Positions 1-9,564 of a stretch of 64,000 nucleotides of DNA are shown here, piece after piece. The first letter of the stretch is position 1. Each line of letters opens with the position of its first letter. Made by a program: the position numbers and the translations under genes. The stretch is from DASYXT01 sp035934555 (lineage in GTDB: Bacteria; Verrucomicrobiota; Verrucomicrobiia; Limisphaerales; UBA8199). The notes below the pieces were generated by a model, which was given only the letters and a program-made list of their open reading frames with translations, had not been told where the DNA came from and searched no databases. The DNA lies in contig DASYXT010000126.1 in the NCBI GenBank assembly GCA_035934555.1, forward strand, positions 1-64,000, in the 5' to 3' direction.

Positions 1-107
1 TAGTCTTCATTGGCCCCACAGGTAAAAAAAGTGCGGGCCAATGTCCAGCTCAAATAAACAGGGATTTGCTTTTCAGTGACTTACCTGTGTTTTGACTCCG
101 CCATAAT

Positions 108-383
108 TTAAAGCAAGGTCCGGAGGCAAAACCAAATAAAGCCCGTGAGCACCAGCACAGCGACCACCCACCAAAACCAGTGCAACCCGCGCGGCACCGG
201 TTGCCGGTCGCCAAACTCACGCTTCACGAAATGGGTATAATCGAACGCCTCCTCTGGAAGGTCCAGGTCGCCGGCGTTAGCGGCCTCGGACCAACCGGTC
301 TGCTCGTCGGAGCCACACTCCGGGCAAGCGCGCGCCCGAGGCGGCAGGTCCGCGCCGCAGTTGGGACAGGTGTGAGGAGACAT
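108..383 (-). CDS. Small zinc-ribbon membrane protein, function unknown
   Basis: A 91-residue protein beginning at the Met just before 'SPHTCPNCGADLPP'. The first 25 residues hold two CxxC pairs (CPNC and CPEC) separated by a short basic loop, a zinc-ribbon pattern. A polar acidic stretch follows, then one C-terminal hydrophobic segment (WFWWVVAVLVLTGFIWFCL) that would place the ribbon in the cytoplasm. A longer reading frame adds 15 residues upstream (to 428), but the shorter start puts the ribbon at the N-terminus as in similar small proteins. Reads toward the window edge with no co-directional partner visible. No specific role can be assigned. Confidence 0.6.
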   Translation of the reverse strand: MSPHTCPNCGADLPPRARACPECGSDEQTGWSEAANAGDLDLPEEAFDYTHFVKREFGDRQPVPRGLHWFWWVVAVLVLTGFIWFCLRTLL

Positions 384-511
384 AAACTGCTCTGCTAATT
401 TTAACAGTCCAGGGGCTTGAATGGCCACCCTGGAATTCGACTTGGCTCGCGCAGGTGTTGCGCTTTGCCAGGCGTTTTGTCAAAGTCGCGGCCGAAAGGC
501 TCCCGGCCATC

Positions 512-799
512 ATGCAAACCGAATTCAGTTTTGCTCCCGCGCCAGCTCAGGCCGGCTATGACCAATGGCTCGCCGGCAGGCGTGTGGCGGTGCACGAATT
601 GGCCAGGCGCCTGGGGCTGCCGCTAGGCAATAACGTCGAGGTGTGGCTAGTCGGTGGGATTCGCTTGCGCGGTGTGCTGCGGTTACGCGAGGAAATACTG
701 TTTATCGAGGAGGACCGGGTCCGGCATCTGGAACTTGTCGTCGATGGAGTGGGGTTTGCCTACCGCGAGATCGAATCCTGCGTCCGCACTGATACATGA
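512..799 (+). CDS. Hypothetical protein with beta-rich core
   Basis: A 95-residue protein. The ATG at 512 follows a purine-rich GAAAGG about 11 bases upstream; a TTG at 455 would add 19 basic residues that look non-native. The middle ('VEVWLVGGIRLRGVLRLREE') reads like a small beta-barrel or Sm-like strand pattern. No motif identifies a family. Its stop is 45 bases before the MFS transporter and both run in the same direction, so co-transcription is possible. Confidence 0.5.
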   Translation: MQTEFSFAPAPAQAGYDQWLAGRRVAVHELARRLGLPLGNNVEVWLVGGIRLRGVLRLREEILFIEEDRVRHLELVVDGVGFAYREIESCVRTDT

Positions 800-844
800 C
801 CTCAGCCGTTTACCTCCGAGCCAAGCGCCAACTCCTTATTGTTT

Positions 845-2233
845 ATGGCTAATCAACCCCAAGCCGTCCCGCAAACCTCTCCAGCTCGAACATCCGGCAG
901 CCATGTGCTGGTTCTCAGCGCGGTGGTCGCAGCGCTCGGCTCTTTTTTGTTCGGGTTCGATACCGTGGTGGTATCGGGCACGAATGATCTGCTGCAGCAG
1001 GTGTTTCATCTGGATGCGTTCTGGCTGGGGTTCACGGTCACCAGCGCGTTGATCGGCACGATGGTCGGCTCGCTGTTAGCCGGCCGGCCGGCCGATTGGT
1101 GGGGGCGGCGCCCGGTTCTGGGTATCTTGGCGTTGGTGTTTTTCGTAGCCGCACTTGGCTGCGCGCTCGCGTGGAATTGGTACGCGCTGCTGGTGTTCCG
1201 GTTCCTGGGAGGGATTGCTGTGGGGGCAGCATCGGTGGTCTGCCCGATGTACATCACCGAAATCGCCCCGCCCGCGCGGCGTGGGTTGCTGGTGGCCATC
1301 AGCCAGCTAAATATCGTGGTGGGGATTCTCGTAGCGTACCTGTCGAATTATTTGGTAGCCAAAATTCTCGGGCCGGGTCACGCAGCCAACTGGCGCTGGA
1401 TGTTTGGCGTGATGGTCCTGCCGGCGATGGCCTTTCTGGTCACCGCGTTGCTCATCCCCGAGAGCCCGCGCTGGCTGATCAAACAAAACCGGCGCGAAGA
1501 AGCTCAGGCTGTGCTCGGCCGGTTTGGGCATGAACAGCCGGCGCGCGAAGCGGAAGAAATCGAGACCTCGTTGCAGGCCGAGGCCAAGGGCACGCACCAG
1601 ACGCTGTTCCAGGCGAAGTATCTCAAACCGCTGCTGCTGGCGTGCGCCATCGGCATTTTCAATCAACTCGATGGGATTAATGCGGTGCTTTATTATGCGC
1701 CGCAAATCTTCCGAATGGCTGGGGCTGACCAGGCGGATGCGCTTGTGCAGTCGGTTATTATCGGCTTCACCAATCTGGTCATGACGCTGGTAGCCATGGC
1801 GCTGATCGACCGGGTCGGGCGCAAAGCGCTGCTGCTGGCGGGCTCGGTCACGTTTGTCATGGCACACGGGTTGGCGGCCTGGGTCTTTTACAGCCATGCG
1901 CAGGGGTGGGTCGTCATCGCCGCGCTAATGGGTATCGTCGGCTCCCATGCCTATTCACAAGGAGCGGTAGTCTGGGTGATTATCAACGAACTGTTGCCCA
2001 ACGCGGTTCGCGCGTCTGGCGTCGCGCTGGTCTGCTTCGTCATTTGGGTCCTCGACGGTGCCGTCAGTTGGGCGTTCCCGGTCGTCGCCGGAGGCGGAGG
2101 CCCGCGAGCGGCCTATGCGTTCGGCTTTTTCGCGCTGATGATGGTGCTGCAATTTTTCGTGCTGCTGAAGTACCTGCCAGAGACTAAGGGCGTTTCGCTC
2201 GAACAATTGGAGAAGCGGCTGGGCGTGGTTTGA
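845..2233 (+). CDS. Sugar porter family MFS transporter (XylE/AraE-like proton symporter)
   Basis: A 462-residue inner-membrane protein with about 12 hydrophobic segments and the sugar-porter signatures: WWGRRPVL between TM2 and TM3, PESPRWL after TM6, NQLDGINAVLYYAP in TM7 (sugar-binding QQ/NQ region), DRVGRKALLLAG between TM8 and TM9, and C-terminal LPETKG. Family knowledge points to proton-coupled import of a hexose or pentose; the substrate cannot be read from sequence. ATG 845 is preferred over a TTG two codons earlier. No sugar-metabolism genes adjoin it. The next gene converges from the minus strand 12 bases away. Confidence 0.88.
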   Translation: MANQPQAVPQTSPARTSGSHVLVLSAVVAALGSFLFGFDTVVVSGTNDLLQQVFHLDAFWLGFTVTSALIGTMVGSLLAGRPADWWGRRPVLGILALVFFVAALGCALAWNWYALLVFRFLGGIAVGAASVVCPMYITEIAPPARRGLLVAISQLNIVVGILVAYLSNYLVAKILGPGHAANWRWMFGVMVLPAMAFLVTALLIPESPRWLIKQNRREEAQAVLGRFGHEQPAREAEEIETSLQAEAKGTHQTLFQAKYLKPLLLACAIGIFNQLDGINAVLYYAPQIFRMAGADQADALVQSVIIGFTNLVMTLVAMALIDRVGRKALLLAGSVTFVMAHGLAAWVFYSHAQGWVVIAALMGIVGSHAYSQGAVVWVIINELLPNAVRASGVALVCFVIWVLDGAVSWAFPVVAGGGGPRAAYAFGFFALMMVLQFFVLLKYLPETKGVSLEQLEKRLGVV

Positions 2234-2245
2234 ATTTGCGCGAGC

Positions 2246-3154
2246 TCAGGCTGGAATCAGCACGCTTAGCTTCCTGGGCAGAAGTTGGATGCTAACTGGA
2301 GTGTGACCCAGGATTTCGCCATCGGCGGCTACCAGGCTCGGCCGCTCGGATTCCACCCTCAGGCTTGTGGCCATGAAGCAACGGACGCTCGGATGATGGA
2401 TATGAGTTCCGCGCCGCACCGCTGCCAGTTGGCGCAGGGCCTCCAAGCGTCCCACCGCTTCCACCAGCGTCACATTCAGCAGCCCGTCATCCATCAGCGC
2501 ACCGGGGGCAAGGCGCATGCCACCGCCAGCACGTTCGCCGTTGCTGGCGCTGGCGAGTAAAAATCGGTTTTCAAAAACCTGGTCTCCGATGGTGACGCAC
2601 AGGCGCGTGGGACGCCATCTGCACAGAGCCCATGCCACCCCAGCCGAATAGGCCAGGCGCGACCCGAAGACGCGCTTGACCGTCGGGTTGGTGCGCCGGA
2701 GGCATTCGCCCAGCAAACCTACCCCGGCCAGAACCAAAGCGTGGTGTGTCACCTGCTCCTGTCCGGCCTGACATTTCACCTCGAGCACGTCCACCGCCCG
2801 TACCCGGCCCTGTCCGGGAAGCAAAATCTTTAGCTGGCCGTTGCAGCCGAGATTAGCGGCCAAATCATTGCCAGTTCCCACCGGCAGAACTGCCAGAGCG
2901 GCGCGCGGCTCAGGGCAGGATAATATCCCGTTGGCCACATCCATCGCCGTCCCATCGCCGCCGACGGCGGCGATCAGCTCGTAAGCTTGAGCCGCTTGCG
3001 CTGCCCATTGCCTGGCCTCTCCCGGTTTGGCCGTGAGGCGGTGGTCCGGTTGAATTCCCAGTTGCTGAGCCTGCGCTTCGAGCCGGCGCCAGCGCTCCAA
3101 CCCGCGCCCCGCGCCGGCGGCGGGATTGATGATGAACAGAATGCGCGCAGACAT
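2246..3154 (-). CDS. Diacylglycerol kinase family lipid kinase (YegS/DgkB/BmrU type)
   Basis: A 302-residue protein with the catalytic-domain signatures of this family: N-terminal 'ILFIINPAAGAGRG', the ATP-binding 'VGGDGTAMDVANGI' near residue 65, and 'LPVGTGNDLAANLG' near residue 95. The C-terminal half is the beta-sandwich part, with 'GGMRLAPGALMDDGLLNV', matching the usual metal-site region. These enzymes phosphorylate diacylglycerol or related lipids at the inner membrane. Length is typical (about 290-310). Convergent with the MFS gene and divergent from the DUF1501 gene. The exact lipid substrate is not predictable. Confidence 0.88.
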   Translation of the reverse strand: MSARILFIINPAAGAGRGLERWRRLEAQAQQLGIQPDHRLTAKPGEARQWAAQAAQAYELIAAVGGDGTAMDVANGILSCPEPRAALAVLPVGTGNDLAANLGCNGQLKILLPGQGRVRAVDVLEVKCQAGQEQVTHHALVLAGVGLLGECLRRTNPTVKRVFGSRLAYSAGVAWALCRWRPTRLCVTIGDQVFENRFLLASASNGERAGGGMRLAPGALMDDGLLNVTLVEAVGRLEALRQLAAVRRGTHIHHPSVRCFMATSLRVESERPSLVAADGEILGHTPVSIQLLPRKLSVLIPA

Positions 3155-3291
3155 CGAGGCTTGGCCGCAGGATCAGAAAGGCGCGTCCAGCCACACAAGC
3201 AAATTCCGGTGGAGAACCCAGTTGCAATTCGCTGGTGGAGTGACATTAATATAGGTTAGTAGTTTCGTTTTAACCGCCTGAGCATCGGCAT

Positions 3292-4611
3292 ATGAGTATC
3301 TGCAGCGATTCTTCCTTCTGTGGCAGTCCCGAACACATTTGGCGTCCCAACCGCCGCGAGTTTCTTTTCGTCGGTCTCATCGGCAGCGTGGGATTAACCC
3401 TGGGCAACATGTTCAAATTGCAGGCCCAATCGGCGAGCGGCGCCGTCCGAGCTCAGTCGGTGATCAATATTTTCCTGCCGGGTGGGATTGCGGCGCAGGA
3501 ATCGTTTGATCCGAAACTGCTGGCCCCGATTGAATACCGCGGCCCCTTGGGCACGGTGAAGACGAAGCTGGAGGGGATATACTTTTCCGAGGGCCTGAAG
3601 CACACGGCGGCGATAGCGGATAAGATTTGCGTCGTGCGCGCGATGACCCATGGCGAGGCCGACCATAACCGCGGCACCCATAACATGTTTACCGGCTGGC
3701 GGCCCAGTCCGGCCCTGCAGTATCCCAGCATCGGCAGCATCGTTTCGCACGAGTTAGGCGCGCGAAATAATCTGCCGCCCTACATTTGCATCCCCACTCA
3801 GCCGAACACGTTCGCCGGCACGGGATACCTTGGTTCTGCCTATGGCCCCTTCAGCCTGGGGGCCGATCCCGGCAACGGCGGTTTCAAAGTTCGCGATTTG
3901 AGCCTGCCCGCCGGCGTGGATGCGACGCGTTTCGCCGAACGCCGCCAGATGCGGGAAGTGGTCGATGCGCATTTCAGTTCGCTGGAGAAATCCGACGCGC
4001 TGGCGGGGATGGACTCCTTTTACTCGCGAGCCTACGCGATGCTCAGCTCGGATAAGGCGCGCGCGGCGTTTGATCTCAAACAAGAGCCGGACAAGTTGCG
4101 CGAGTCTTACGGCCACAACGCGGCCGGGCAAAGAATGCTGCTGGCGCGGCGGTTGGTTGAAGCCGGCGCGCGGTTTGTCTCACTCACCTACGGCGGGTGG
4201 GATCATCACGACAACATCCAGCACGGCGTTTCCAGCCAGTTGCCCACCTTCGACCAGGCCTTTGCCGCCCTGGTGCGCGACCTGGACAGCCGCGGGATGC
4301 TGGACTCGACGCTCGTATTGGTCACAACCGAGTTTGGGCGCACGCCGAAGGTCAACGGCACCGGCGGCCGCGACCACTATCCGAAAGTATTCAGCATCGT
4401 GATGGCCGGCGGCGGTATCAAACAAGGGTTGATCCATGGAACGACAGATGTAACCGGAACAGAAGTGGACAGTGATCCACTGACGGTGCCCGATTATGCC
4501 GCGACGATTTACCGCCTCCTGGGGATCGACTGGGAAAAGACGCTGATGGCTGGGGCCCGGCCGGTGAAGATCATCAAAGACGGCGAGGTATCAAAAAGCC
4601 TTCTGGCCTGA
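3292..4611 (+). CDS. DUF1501 domain protein, Tat-exported sulfatase/phosphatase-like
   Basis: A 439-residue protein. A twin-arginine leader is visible ('PNRREFLFVG' about residues 18-27, then a hydrophobic stretch ending in LQAQ), so it is probably exported folded. The body carries DUF1501 hallmarks related to the alkaline-phosphatase/sulfatase fold: 'GEADHNRGTHNMFTGW', 'TYGGWDHHDNIQHG', 'TTEFGRTPKVNGTGGRDHYP' and 'MAGGGIKQG'. The His/Asp clusters are candidate metal ligands. It heads a row of exported proteins (PPC, DUF1549/DUF1553, cytochrome-WD40), the usual context of this family in planctomycetes and verrucomicrobia. The in vivo substrate is unknown. Confidence 0.88.
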   Translation: MSICSDSSFCGSPEHIWRPNRREFLFVGLIGSVGLTLGNMFKLQAQSASGAVRAQSVINIFLPGGIAAQESFDPKLLAPIEYRGPLGTVKTKLEGIYFSEGLKHTAAIADKICVVRAMTHGEADHNRGTHNMFTGWRPSPALQYPSIGSIVSHELGARNNLPPYICIPTQPNTFAGTGYLGSAYGPFSLGADPGNGGFKVRDLSLPAGVDATRFAERRQMREVVDAHFSSLEKSDALAGMDSFYSRAYAMLSSDKARAAFDLKQEPDKLRESYGHNAAGQRMLLARRLVEAGARFVSLTYGGWDHHDNIQHGVSSQLPTFDQAFAALVRDLDSRGMLDSTLVLVTTEFGRTPKVNGTGGRDHYPKVFSIVMAGGGIKQGLIHGTTDVTGTEVDSDPLTVPDYAATIYRLLGIDWEKTLMAGARPVKIIKDGEVSKSLLA

Positions 4612-4639
4612 ATCGCTAATGGGTCGGCGCCGGCAACAA

Positions 4640-4740
4640 CGGAGCTAGTCCGCAGCAACTGTCGAACTTAAGATGGCCCAGATAACCTCGCCGTGCGCCG
4701 GAGTGTTGGGAGATTGCTGCGGGCTGAAGCCCGCGCTCCG
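4640..4740. repeat. Dispersed palindromic repeat R1, copy a
   Basis: One of four copies in the window (others at 24499, 41861, 61846). The right end (about 4716-4740) contains the palindrome GCGGGCTGAAGCCCGC followed by GCTCCG; the left end (4640-4660) is a shortened version ending AGTCCGCAGCAAC. Other copies carry GCGGACTAAAGTCCGC at the right end, so the two arms have changed together here (A:T to G:C). It overlaps the first codons of the following open frame. Confidence 0.75.
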
Positions 4741-7123
4741 GTTGCGGACGGCCGCGCTCAGATTTGTGTCCTGGTTCAGCTTTGGCGGTTTGGGCCTCCT
4801 GCGCCGCCTTGCACTCGCCACCCCGTTGCTTCTGACCGGGCGCGCTCTGGCTATATCTCCTCACCTGGTGTCACTTTTACCCACCGGCGGGCAGCGCGGC
4901 ACGCAGGTCGAAGCGATCTTTGAAGGCGAGCGACTGCAGGACACCGAACAGATCTTTTGTTACGAATCCGGCCTCGAGGTGCTGAAACTGGATTTGGTCA
5001 CCAACAAGACCGTGAAGGCTCAGCTCAAGCTTGCGCCGGATTGTCCACTGGGCGAACACCATCTGCGGTTGCGCACCCGAACCGGTTTGTCAGAAGTGGT
5101 GACGTTTATGGTAGGCTCGCTGCCAGTGCTGGAGGAAATTGAGCCGAACAACGACGCCGCGCACGCGCAAAAGGTGCCGCTCAATACGACGGTTACCGGC
5201 GTCGTAAAACCCGAGGATGTGGATTGTTTCGCGGTCGAGGTGAAGAAAGGGCAACGGCTCTCGGTTGAGGTCGAAGGCATGCGCCTGGGCCGCGGGGTAT
5301 TCGATCCGCGGCTGACGATTCAGGACACGAAGGGCAAGCTCCTGGCCGATGTCGATGATACCTGGCTCGCCATGCAGGATCCGTTCACCAGCTTTGTCGC
5401 GGACACGGACCAAACCTGCATTGTTCAATTGCGCGAGGTCACTTATGGCGGCGGCAATAATTTCTATTACCGCATGCACATCGGCTCATTCCCCCGGCCA
5501 ACATCGGTTTTCCCGCTCGGCGGCAAAACGAACGAAACCGTCGCCTTTACCTTTTTCAGCCCAGCCACAGGGCCGTTTGTGCAAAAGATAAAACTGCCGG
5601 ACGCCCCCAGCGAGAAGTACGGTTTATTCGCGGAACTGGACGGACAATCCGCTCCCTCGCCAAATTGGATTCGGGTGTCTAACTTCCCCAACATTTTGGG
5701 CACCGCTGCGAACCATGACCGGGAACACGCGACGGCGGCCGACCAGGAACCTCCGTTCGCGCTCAATGGCACGCTGACCCAGCCCGGGCAGGAGGATTGG
5801 TTCCGCTTTCCGGCCCAGAAAGACAAAGCACTCGAGGTAACCGTCTTTGCGCGGCGGTTGCGTTCGCCGCTCGATTCGGTGCTCGAAGTTTTCAATCATA
5901 AGGGCGAGAGCCTGGCGTCCAATGACGATACTGCCGGCGCCGATAGCTCGCTGAAGTTCACCCCTTCGGAAACGACCAACTACTTTGTGCGTATCCGTGA
6001 CACGCTGGGCCAGGGCGGCACCGACTATGTCTATCGCATTGAGATCACTCCGGTGCATCCTGAGATGGCGGTGAAAATCCCCGAGGTTGCCCGCAACGAT
6101 ACACAATCGCGCCAGTTCATCACCGTGCCGCGCGGCAACCGGTTCGCCACCTTGATTTCCGCCCGCCGCCAGAATTTCAAAGGCGAATTGGCGTTTCACG
6201 TGGACCCGTTGCCCCCGGGAGTCACGCTGACGGCGGCGGCGATGGCCGAAAACATCGATGCCATGCCGCTGGTGTTCGAGGCGACAACCAACGCGCCAGT
6301 TGGCGGCGCATTGACCGACCTGGGCGCAACCTGGACCAACGGGACGGACAAGGTGACGGGCAAATTCCGGCAGAACATCGATCTGGTCGAAGGGCCTAAC
6401 AACAGCACCTTTTACAGCACCTCCGTCGAGAAACTTTGTGTCGCCGTCACGGAGGCGGCGCCGTTCAAGCTGCGAATTGTCGAGCCGCGCGTCCCCTTGG
6501 TTCAGGCGGGGTCTATGCCGTTGGAGATTGTCGCCGAACGGGCGCCCGGATTTACCGAGCCGATTGAAGTGCAGATGGTGTGGAACCCGCCCGGAGTCAG
6601 TTCCCAGCCCGAAGCGACGATTCCCAAGGAAGCGACCAATGTGATGTATCAACTCAATGCGTCAGGGGGCGCCGACGCGCACACGTGGCAAATCGCCGTC
6701 GTGGGGCACGCAACCGTCGATGGGGGTGAGCTGTATGTCTCCTCGCAGCTCAGTCCGTTGGAAATCGCGACGCCTTTCGTGACCGGCAAAATCGAAACCC
6801 TGTGGCTCAACCCTGGGAAGAGCGGGAAGCTGACGGTTAATCTGCAGCAAGCAAAAGCCTTCGATGGCAAAGCTACCATCCGCCTGTGCGGTTTGCCCGA
6901 CAAGGCGACGGTTTCCGACCAGGAAATCACCAAGGGGGACCAGGAGGCCACGTTCGAGGTGAAGGCCGAGGCCGGGTGCCGAACCGGCGCTTACAAAAAC
7001 CTGTTCTGCACGGTCGATGTCCCGCAGCAGGGGCAACTGGTTCGGCACACCATCGCCCAAGGCGGCATCTTGCGGATCGTGCCGCCAAAAAAGCCGGATT
7101 CAACCGTGGCCCGAGGAAACTAG
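4673..7123 (+). CDS. Exported protein with bacterial pre-peptidase C-terminal (PPC) domains
   Basis: Up to 816 residues. Two PPC-type beta-sandwich domains are recognisable: one at about 145-235 ('EIEPNNDAAHAQ' then 'DVDCFAVEVKKGQRL') and one at about 365-460 ('LTQPGQEDWFRFPAQKDKAL' then 'DDTAGADSSLKF'). Other parts look Ig-like, beta-rich and non-enzymatic. The start is uncertain. ATG 4673 gives a long basic leader encoded by repeat R1. GTG 4766 would give a compact signal peptide (about 29 residues, 'LLRRLALATPLLLTG', cleavage near ALA). Only 3 bases separate its stop from the DUF1549/DUF1553 gene, so the two are surely co-transcribed. Probably a surface or periplasmic partner of that protein. 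Confidence 0.8.
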   Translation: MAQITSPCAGVLGDCCGLKPALRLRTAALRFVSWFSFGGLGLLRRLALATPLLLTGRALAISPHLVSLLPTGGQRGTQVEAIFEGERLQDTEQIFCYESGLEVLKLDLVTNKTVKAQLKLAPDCPLGEHHLRLRTRTGLSEVVTFMVGSLPVLEEIEPNNDAAHAQKVPLNTTVTGVVKPEDVDCFAVEVKKGQRLSVEVEGMRLGRGVFDPRLTIQDTKGKLLADVDDTWLAMQDPFTSFVADTDQTCIVQLREVTYGGGNNFYYRMHIGSFPRPTSVFPLGGKTNETVAFTFFSPATGPFVQKIKLPDAPSEKYGLFAELDGQSAPSPNWIRVSNFPNILGTAANHDREHATAADQEPPFALNGTLTQPGQEDWFRFPAQKDKALEVTVFARRLRSPLDSVLEVFNHKGESLASNDDTAGADSSLKFTPSETTNYFVRIRDTLGQGGTDYVYRIEITPVHPEMAVKIPEVARNDTQSRQFITVPRGNRFATLISARRQNFKGELAFHVDPLPPGVTLTAAAMAENIDAMPLVFEATTNAPVGGALTDLGATWTNGTDKVTGKFRQNIDLVEGPNNSTFYSTSVEKLCVAVTEAAPFKLRIVEPRVPLVQAGSMPLEIVAERAPGFTEPIEVQMVWNPPGVSSQPEATIPKEATNVMYQLNASGGADAHTWQIAVVGHATVDGGELYVSSQLSPLEIATPFVTGKIETLWLNPGKSGKLTVNLQQAKAFDGKATIRLCGLPDKATVSDQEITKGDQEATFEVKAEAGCRTGAYKNLFCTVDVPQQGQLVRHTIAQGGILRIVPPKKPDSTVARGN

Positions 7124-7126
7124 GCA

Positions 7127-9553
7127 ATGAAGATGCTCACGCCCATTCTCAGTGTTTTCCTGCTGGGGATGACCTTCTGCGCTCGAGGTAACGAGGCCAT
7201 CTCCGAGTTGCACGTTTACCCGCCGGCGTTGCGCCTTTGCTCGGCCAAAGCCCGCCAGCGGGTGGTGGTGCAGGCGATGCAGTCAGACGGGATCACGCGC
7301 GAGCTCGCCCCGGGTGCCTTGTGCGTTTTGGCCAACACGAACATCGCCCGCCTCGCCAACGGCATGCTTTATCCGGTCGCCAACGGCCAAACCGAGCTGC
7401 GGGTGAGTTTTGCCGGACAGACGATTGTGGCGCCGGTGACGGTCACCAACGCGACCGTTCAACCGCCGGTGAGCTTTCGGCTGGACGTCATGCCGGTTTT
7501 TACGAAAGCCGGTTGCAATTCAGGCGCCTGCCACGGCACTTCGCGGGGCAAGGATGGCTTTCACCTGTCCTTGTTCGGCTTCGATCCCGAAGGGGATTAT
7601 TTCCGGCTCACGCGTGAGCAGATTGGGCGGCGAGTGAACCTGGCGATTCCGCAGGAGAGTCTGATCGTGCAAAAGGGGCTTGGAGCGGTGCAGCACACCG
7701 GTGGAGTGCGTTTCGCCACCAATAGCGATCTGTGCCAAACCTTAGTCCGCTGGCTCGCCGCCGGAGCCAACAACGATCCGACCAATGTCGCCAGGCTCGA
7801 GGGCATCGACATCTTCCCCAAAACGGCCGTGCTCGAAGGATCCAACGTTCAGCAGCACTTCATCGTCCAGGCGCGTTATTCGGACGGCACGGAGCGGGAC
7901 GTGACTCCGCTGGCGGTTTTTCTCAGTAACAACGAAATCGTCGCCCGAGTTTCGGATCAGGGTGCGGTGACCGCCGGTCAGCGTGGCGAGGCCTTCATCC
8001 AGGCCCGCTTTGGCGAGTTTAACGTCGGCGCACAGATCATCGTTATTCCCAAAGGGCTGCAGTATCAGTGGCCTGACGTGCCGGCTTACAATTACATCGA
8101 CAAGGCGGTTTATGCCAAATTGAAGCGGCTGCGCTTGTTGCCCTCGGACGTGTGCGACGACAGCACGTTCCTGCGCCGGGCGTCGCTCGACATCATCGGC
8201 CAACTGCCCGAAGCCGAGGCCGTGACCAACTTTTGTCAGGATACCAATCCGCATAAGCGCGAGCACTTGGTGGATCAGTTATTGGACCGCAAGGAATTCG
8301 CGGACTTGTGGGTGATGAAGTGGGCTGAGCTGCTCGAGATTCGCTCGCGAGACAACGAGGTGTATCCCAAAGCTGTGCTGCTGTACTACGAATGGCTGCG
8401 CGACCAGATCGAGACCAATGTGCCGTTGGACCGCATCGTCCAGCAGTTGCTGACTGCTTCGGGCAGCACGCTTCGCGACCCCGCCGCCAATTATTACCAG
8501 GTCGAGCCCGACACCCTTAAGCTGGCGGAAAACACCGCTCAGGTTTTCCTCGGCATGCGCATTCAATGCGCCCAATGCCACAATCACCCGTTCGACCGCT
8601 GGACCCTGAATGATTATTACGGCTTTGCCGCGTTCTTCGCGCAAATCGGCCGCAAGCCCGGTGATGACCCGCGCGAGACTGTCATATTCGATCGCCACGA
8701 CGGCGAGGTCACGCACCCGGTCACCAAGAAGGTGATGCCTCCCAAGTTTTTGGGCGGTGAGGTCCCAAAACTGAATGGCGAGAGCCGCCGGGCCGTGCTG
8801 GCTCGCTGGCTCACCGCGCCGGATAATCCTTACTTTGCGCGCAATGTCGCCAACATGATCTGGGCGCAGTTTTTAGGTCGCGGCATTATCGAACCGGTCG
8901 ATGACGTGCGCATCAGCAATCCGGCCTCGAACCCGGAACTACTCGATGCGCTGGCGACGAAGCTGGTCGCGTATAAGTTCGATTTCAAAAAGCTGGTTCG
9001 GGATATTTGCACCTCGCGCACTTACCAGCTCAGCCCCATTCCCAACGACACGAATGCAGACGATGAACGGAATTTCAGCCACGCGGAGATCCGCCGCATT
9101 CGCGCGGAGGTGTTGCTGGATTGCATCAGCCAGGTGACGCAAACCCAGGACAAGTTCCCCGGCTTGCCCCGCGGCGCGCGCGCGGTCGATATCGCCGACG
9201 GCAATACCAGCACCTATTTCCTCACCACGTTCGGCCGAGCGAGCCGCGGCAGCGTTTGCTCGTGCGAAGTCAAAATCGATCCGAATCTCTCGCAGGCGCT
9301 GCACCTGCTCAACGGCAGCACCGTGCAGAACAAACTCGAACGAGGCGGCGTGATCAAAAAACTGCTCAAGGACGGAATGAGCAAGGACGCGATCATTCGC
9401 GAGTTGTACGAGCGCTGCTACAGCCGCCCTCCGACCCCGGATGAATTGACCAAACTGGATGGTTTCTTCACACCGGCCAGCCAGCCGCAGCAGGTGTTGA
9501 ACGATGTCTTTTGGGCGCTGCTGAATTCCAAGGAGTTTGTGTTCAATCATTGA
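7127..9553 (+). CDS. DUF1549/DUF1553 (PSD1-type) exported protein with Ig-like domains
   Basis: An 808-residue protein with a signal peptide (MKMLTPILSVFLLGMTFCARG). Order: a BIG2-like domain (about 20-115), a cysteine motif CNSGACHG followed by GKDGFHLSLFGFDPEGDYF (about 130-160), a second BIG2-like domain (about 225-310), the DUF1549 region ('FLRRASLDIIGQLPE', about 345-470), CAQCHNHPFDRW (a CxxCH haem-type motif, about 483), and DUF1553 to the end ('VANMIWAQFLGRGIIEPVDD', 'RTYQLS'). The first cysteine pair has four residues between the cysteines, not two, so it is not a classical haem c site. The family's biochemical role is not established; a periplasmic redox or polysaccharide role is often proposed. 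Confidence 0.87.
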   Translation: MKMLTPILSVFLLGMTFCARGNEAISELHVYPPALRLCSAKARQRVVVQAMQSDGITRELAPGALCVLANTNIARLANGMLYPVANGQTELRVSFAGQTIVAPVTVTNATVQPPVSFRLDVMPVFTKAGCNSGACHGTSRGKDGFHLSLFGFDPEGDYFRLTREQIGRRVNLAIPQESLIVQKGLGAVQHTGGVRFATNSDLCQTLVRWLAAGANNDPTNVARLEGIDIFPKTAVLEGSNVQQHFIVQARYSDGTERDVTPLAVFLSNNEIVARVSDQGAVTAGQRGEAFIQARFGEFNVGAQIIVIPKGLQYQWPDVPAYNYIDKAVYAKLKRLRLLPSDVCDDSTFLRRASLDIIGQLPEAEAVTNFCQDTNPHKREHLVDQLLDRKEFADLWVMKWAELLEIRSRDNEVYPKAVLLYYEWLRDQIETNVPLDRIVQQLLTASGSTLRDPAANYYQVEPDTLKLAENTAQVFLGMRIQCAQCHNHPFDRWTLNDYYGFAAFFAQIGRKPGDDPRETVIFDRHDGEVTHPVTKKVMPPKFLGGEVPKLNGESRRAVLARWLTAPDNPYFARNVANMIWAQFLGRGIIEPVDDVRISNPASNPELLDALATKLVAYKFDFKKLVRDICTSRTYQLSPIPNDTNADDERNFSHAEIRRIRAEVLLDCISQVTQTQDKFPGLPRGARAVDIADGNTSTYFLTTFGRASRGSVCSCEVKIDPNLSQALHLLNGSTVQNKLERGGVIKKLLKDGMSKDAIIRELYERCYSRPPTPDELTKLDGFFTPASQPQQVLNDVFWALLNSKEFVFNH

Positions 9554-9564
9554 ACCCCGAACCG

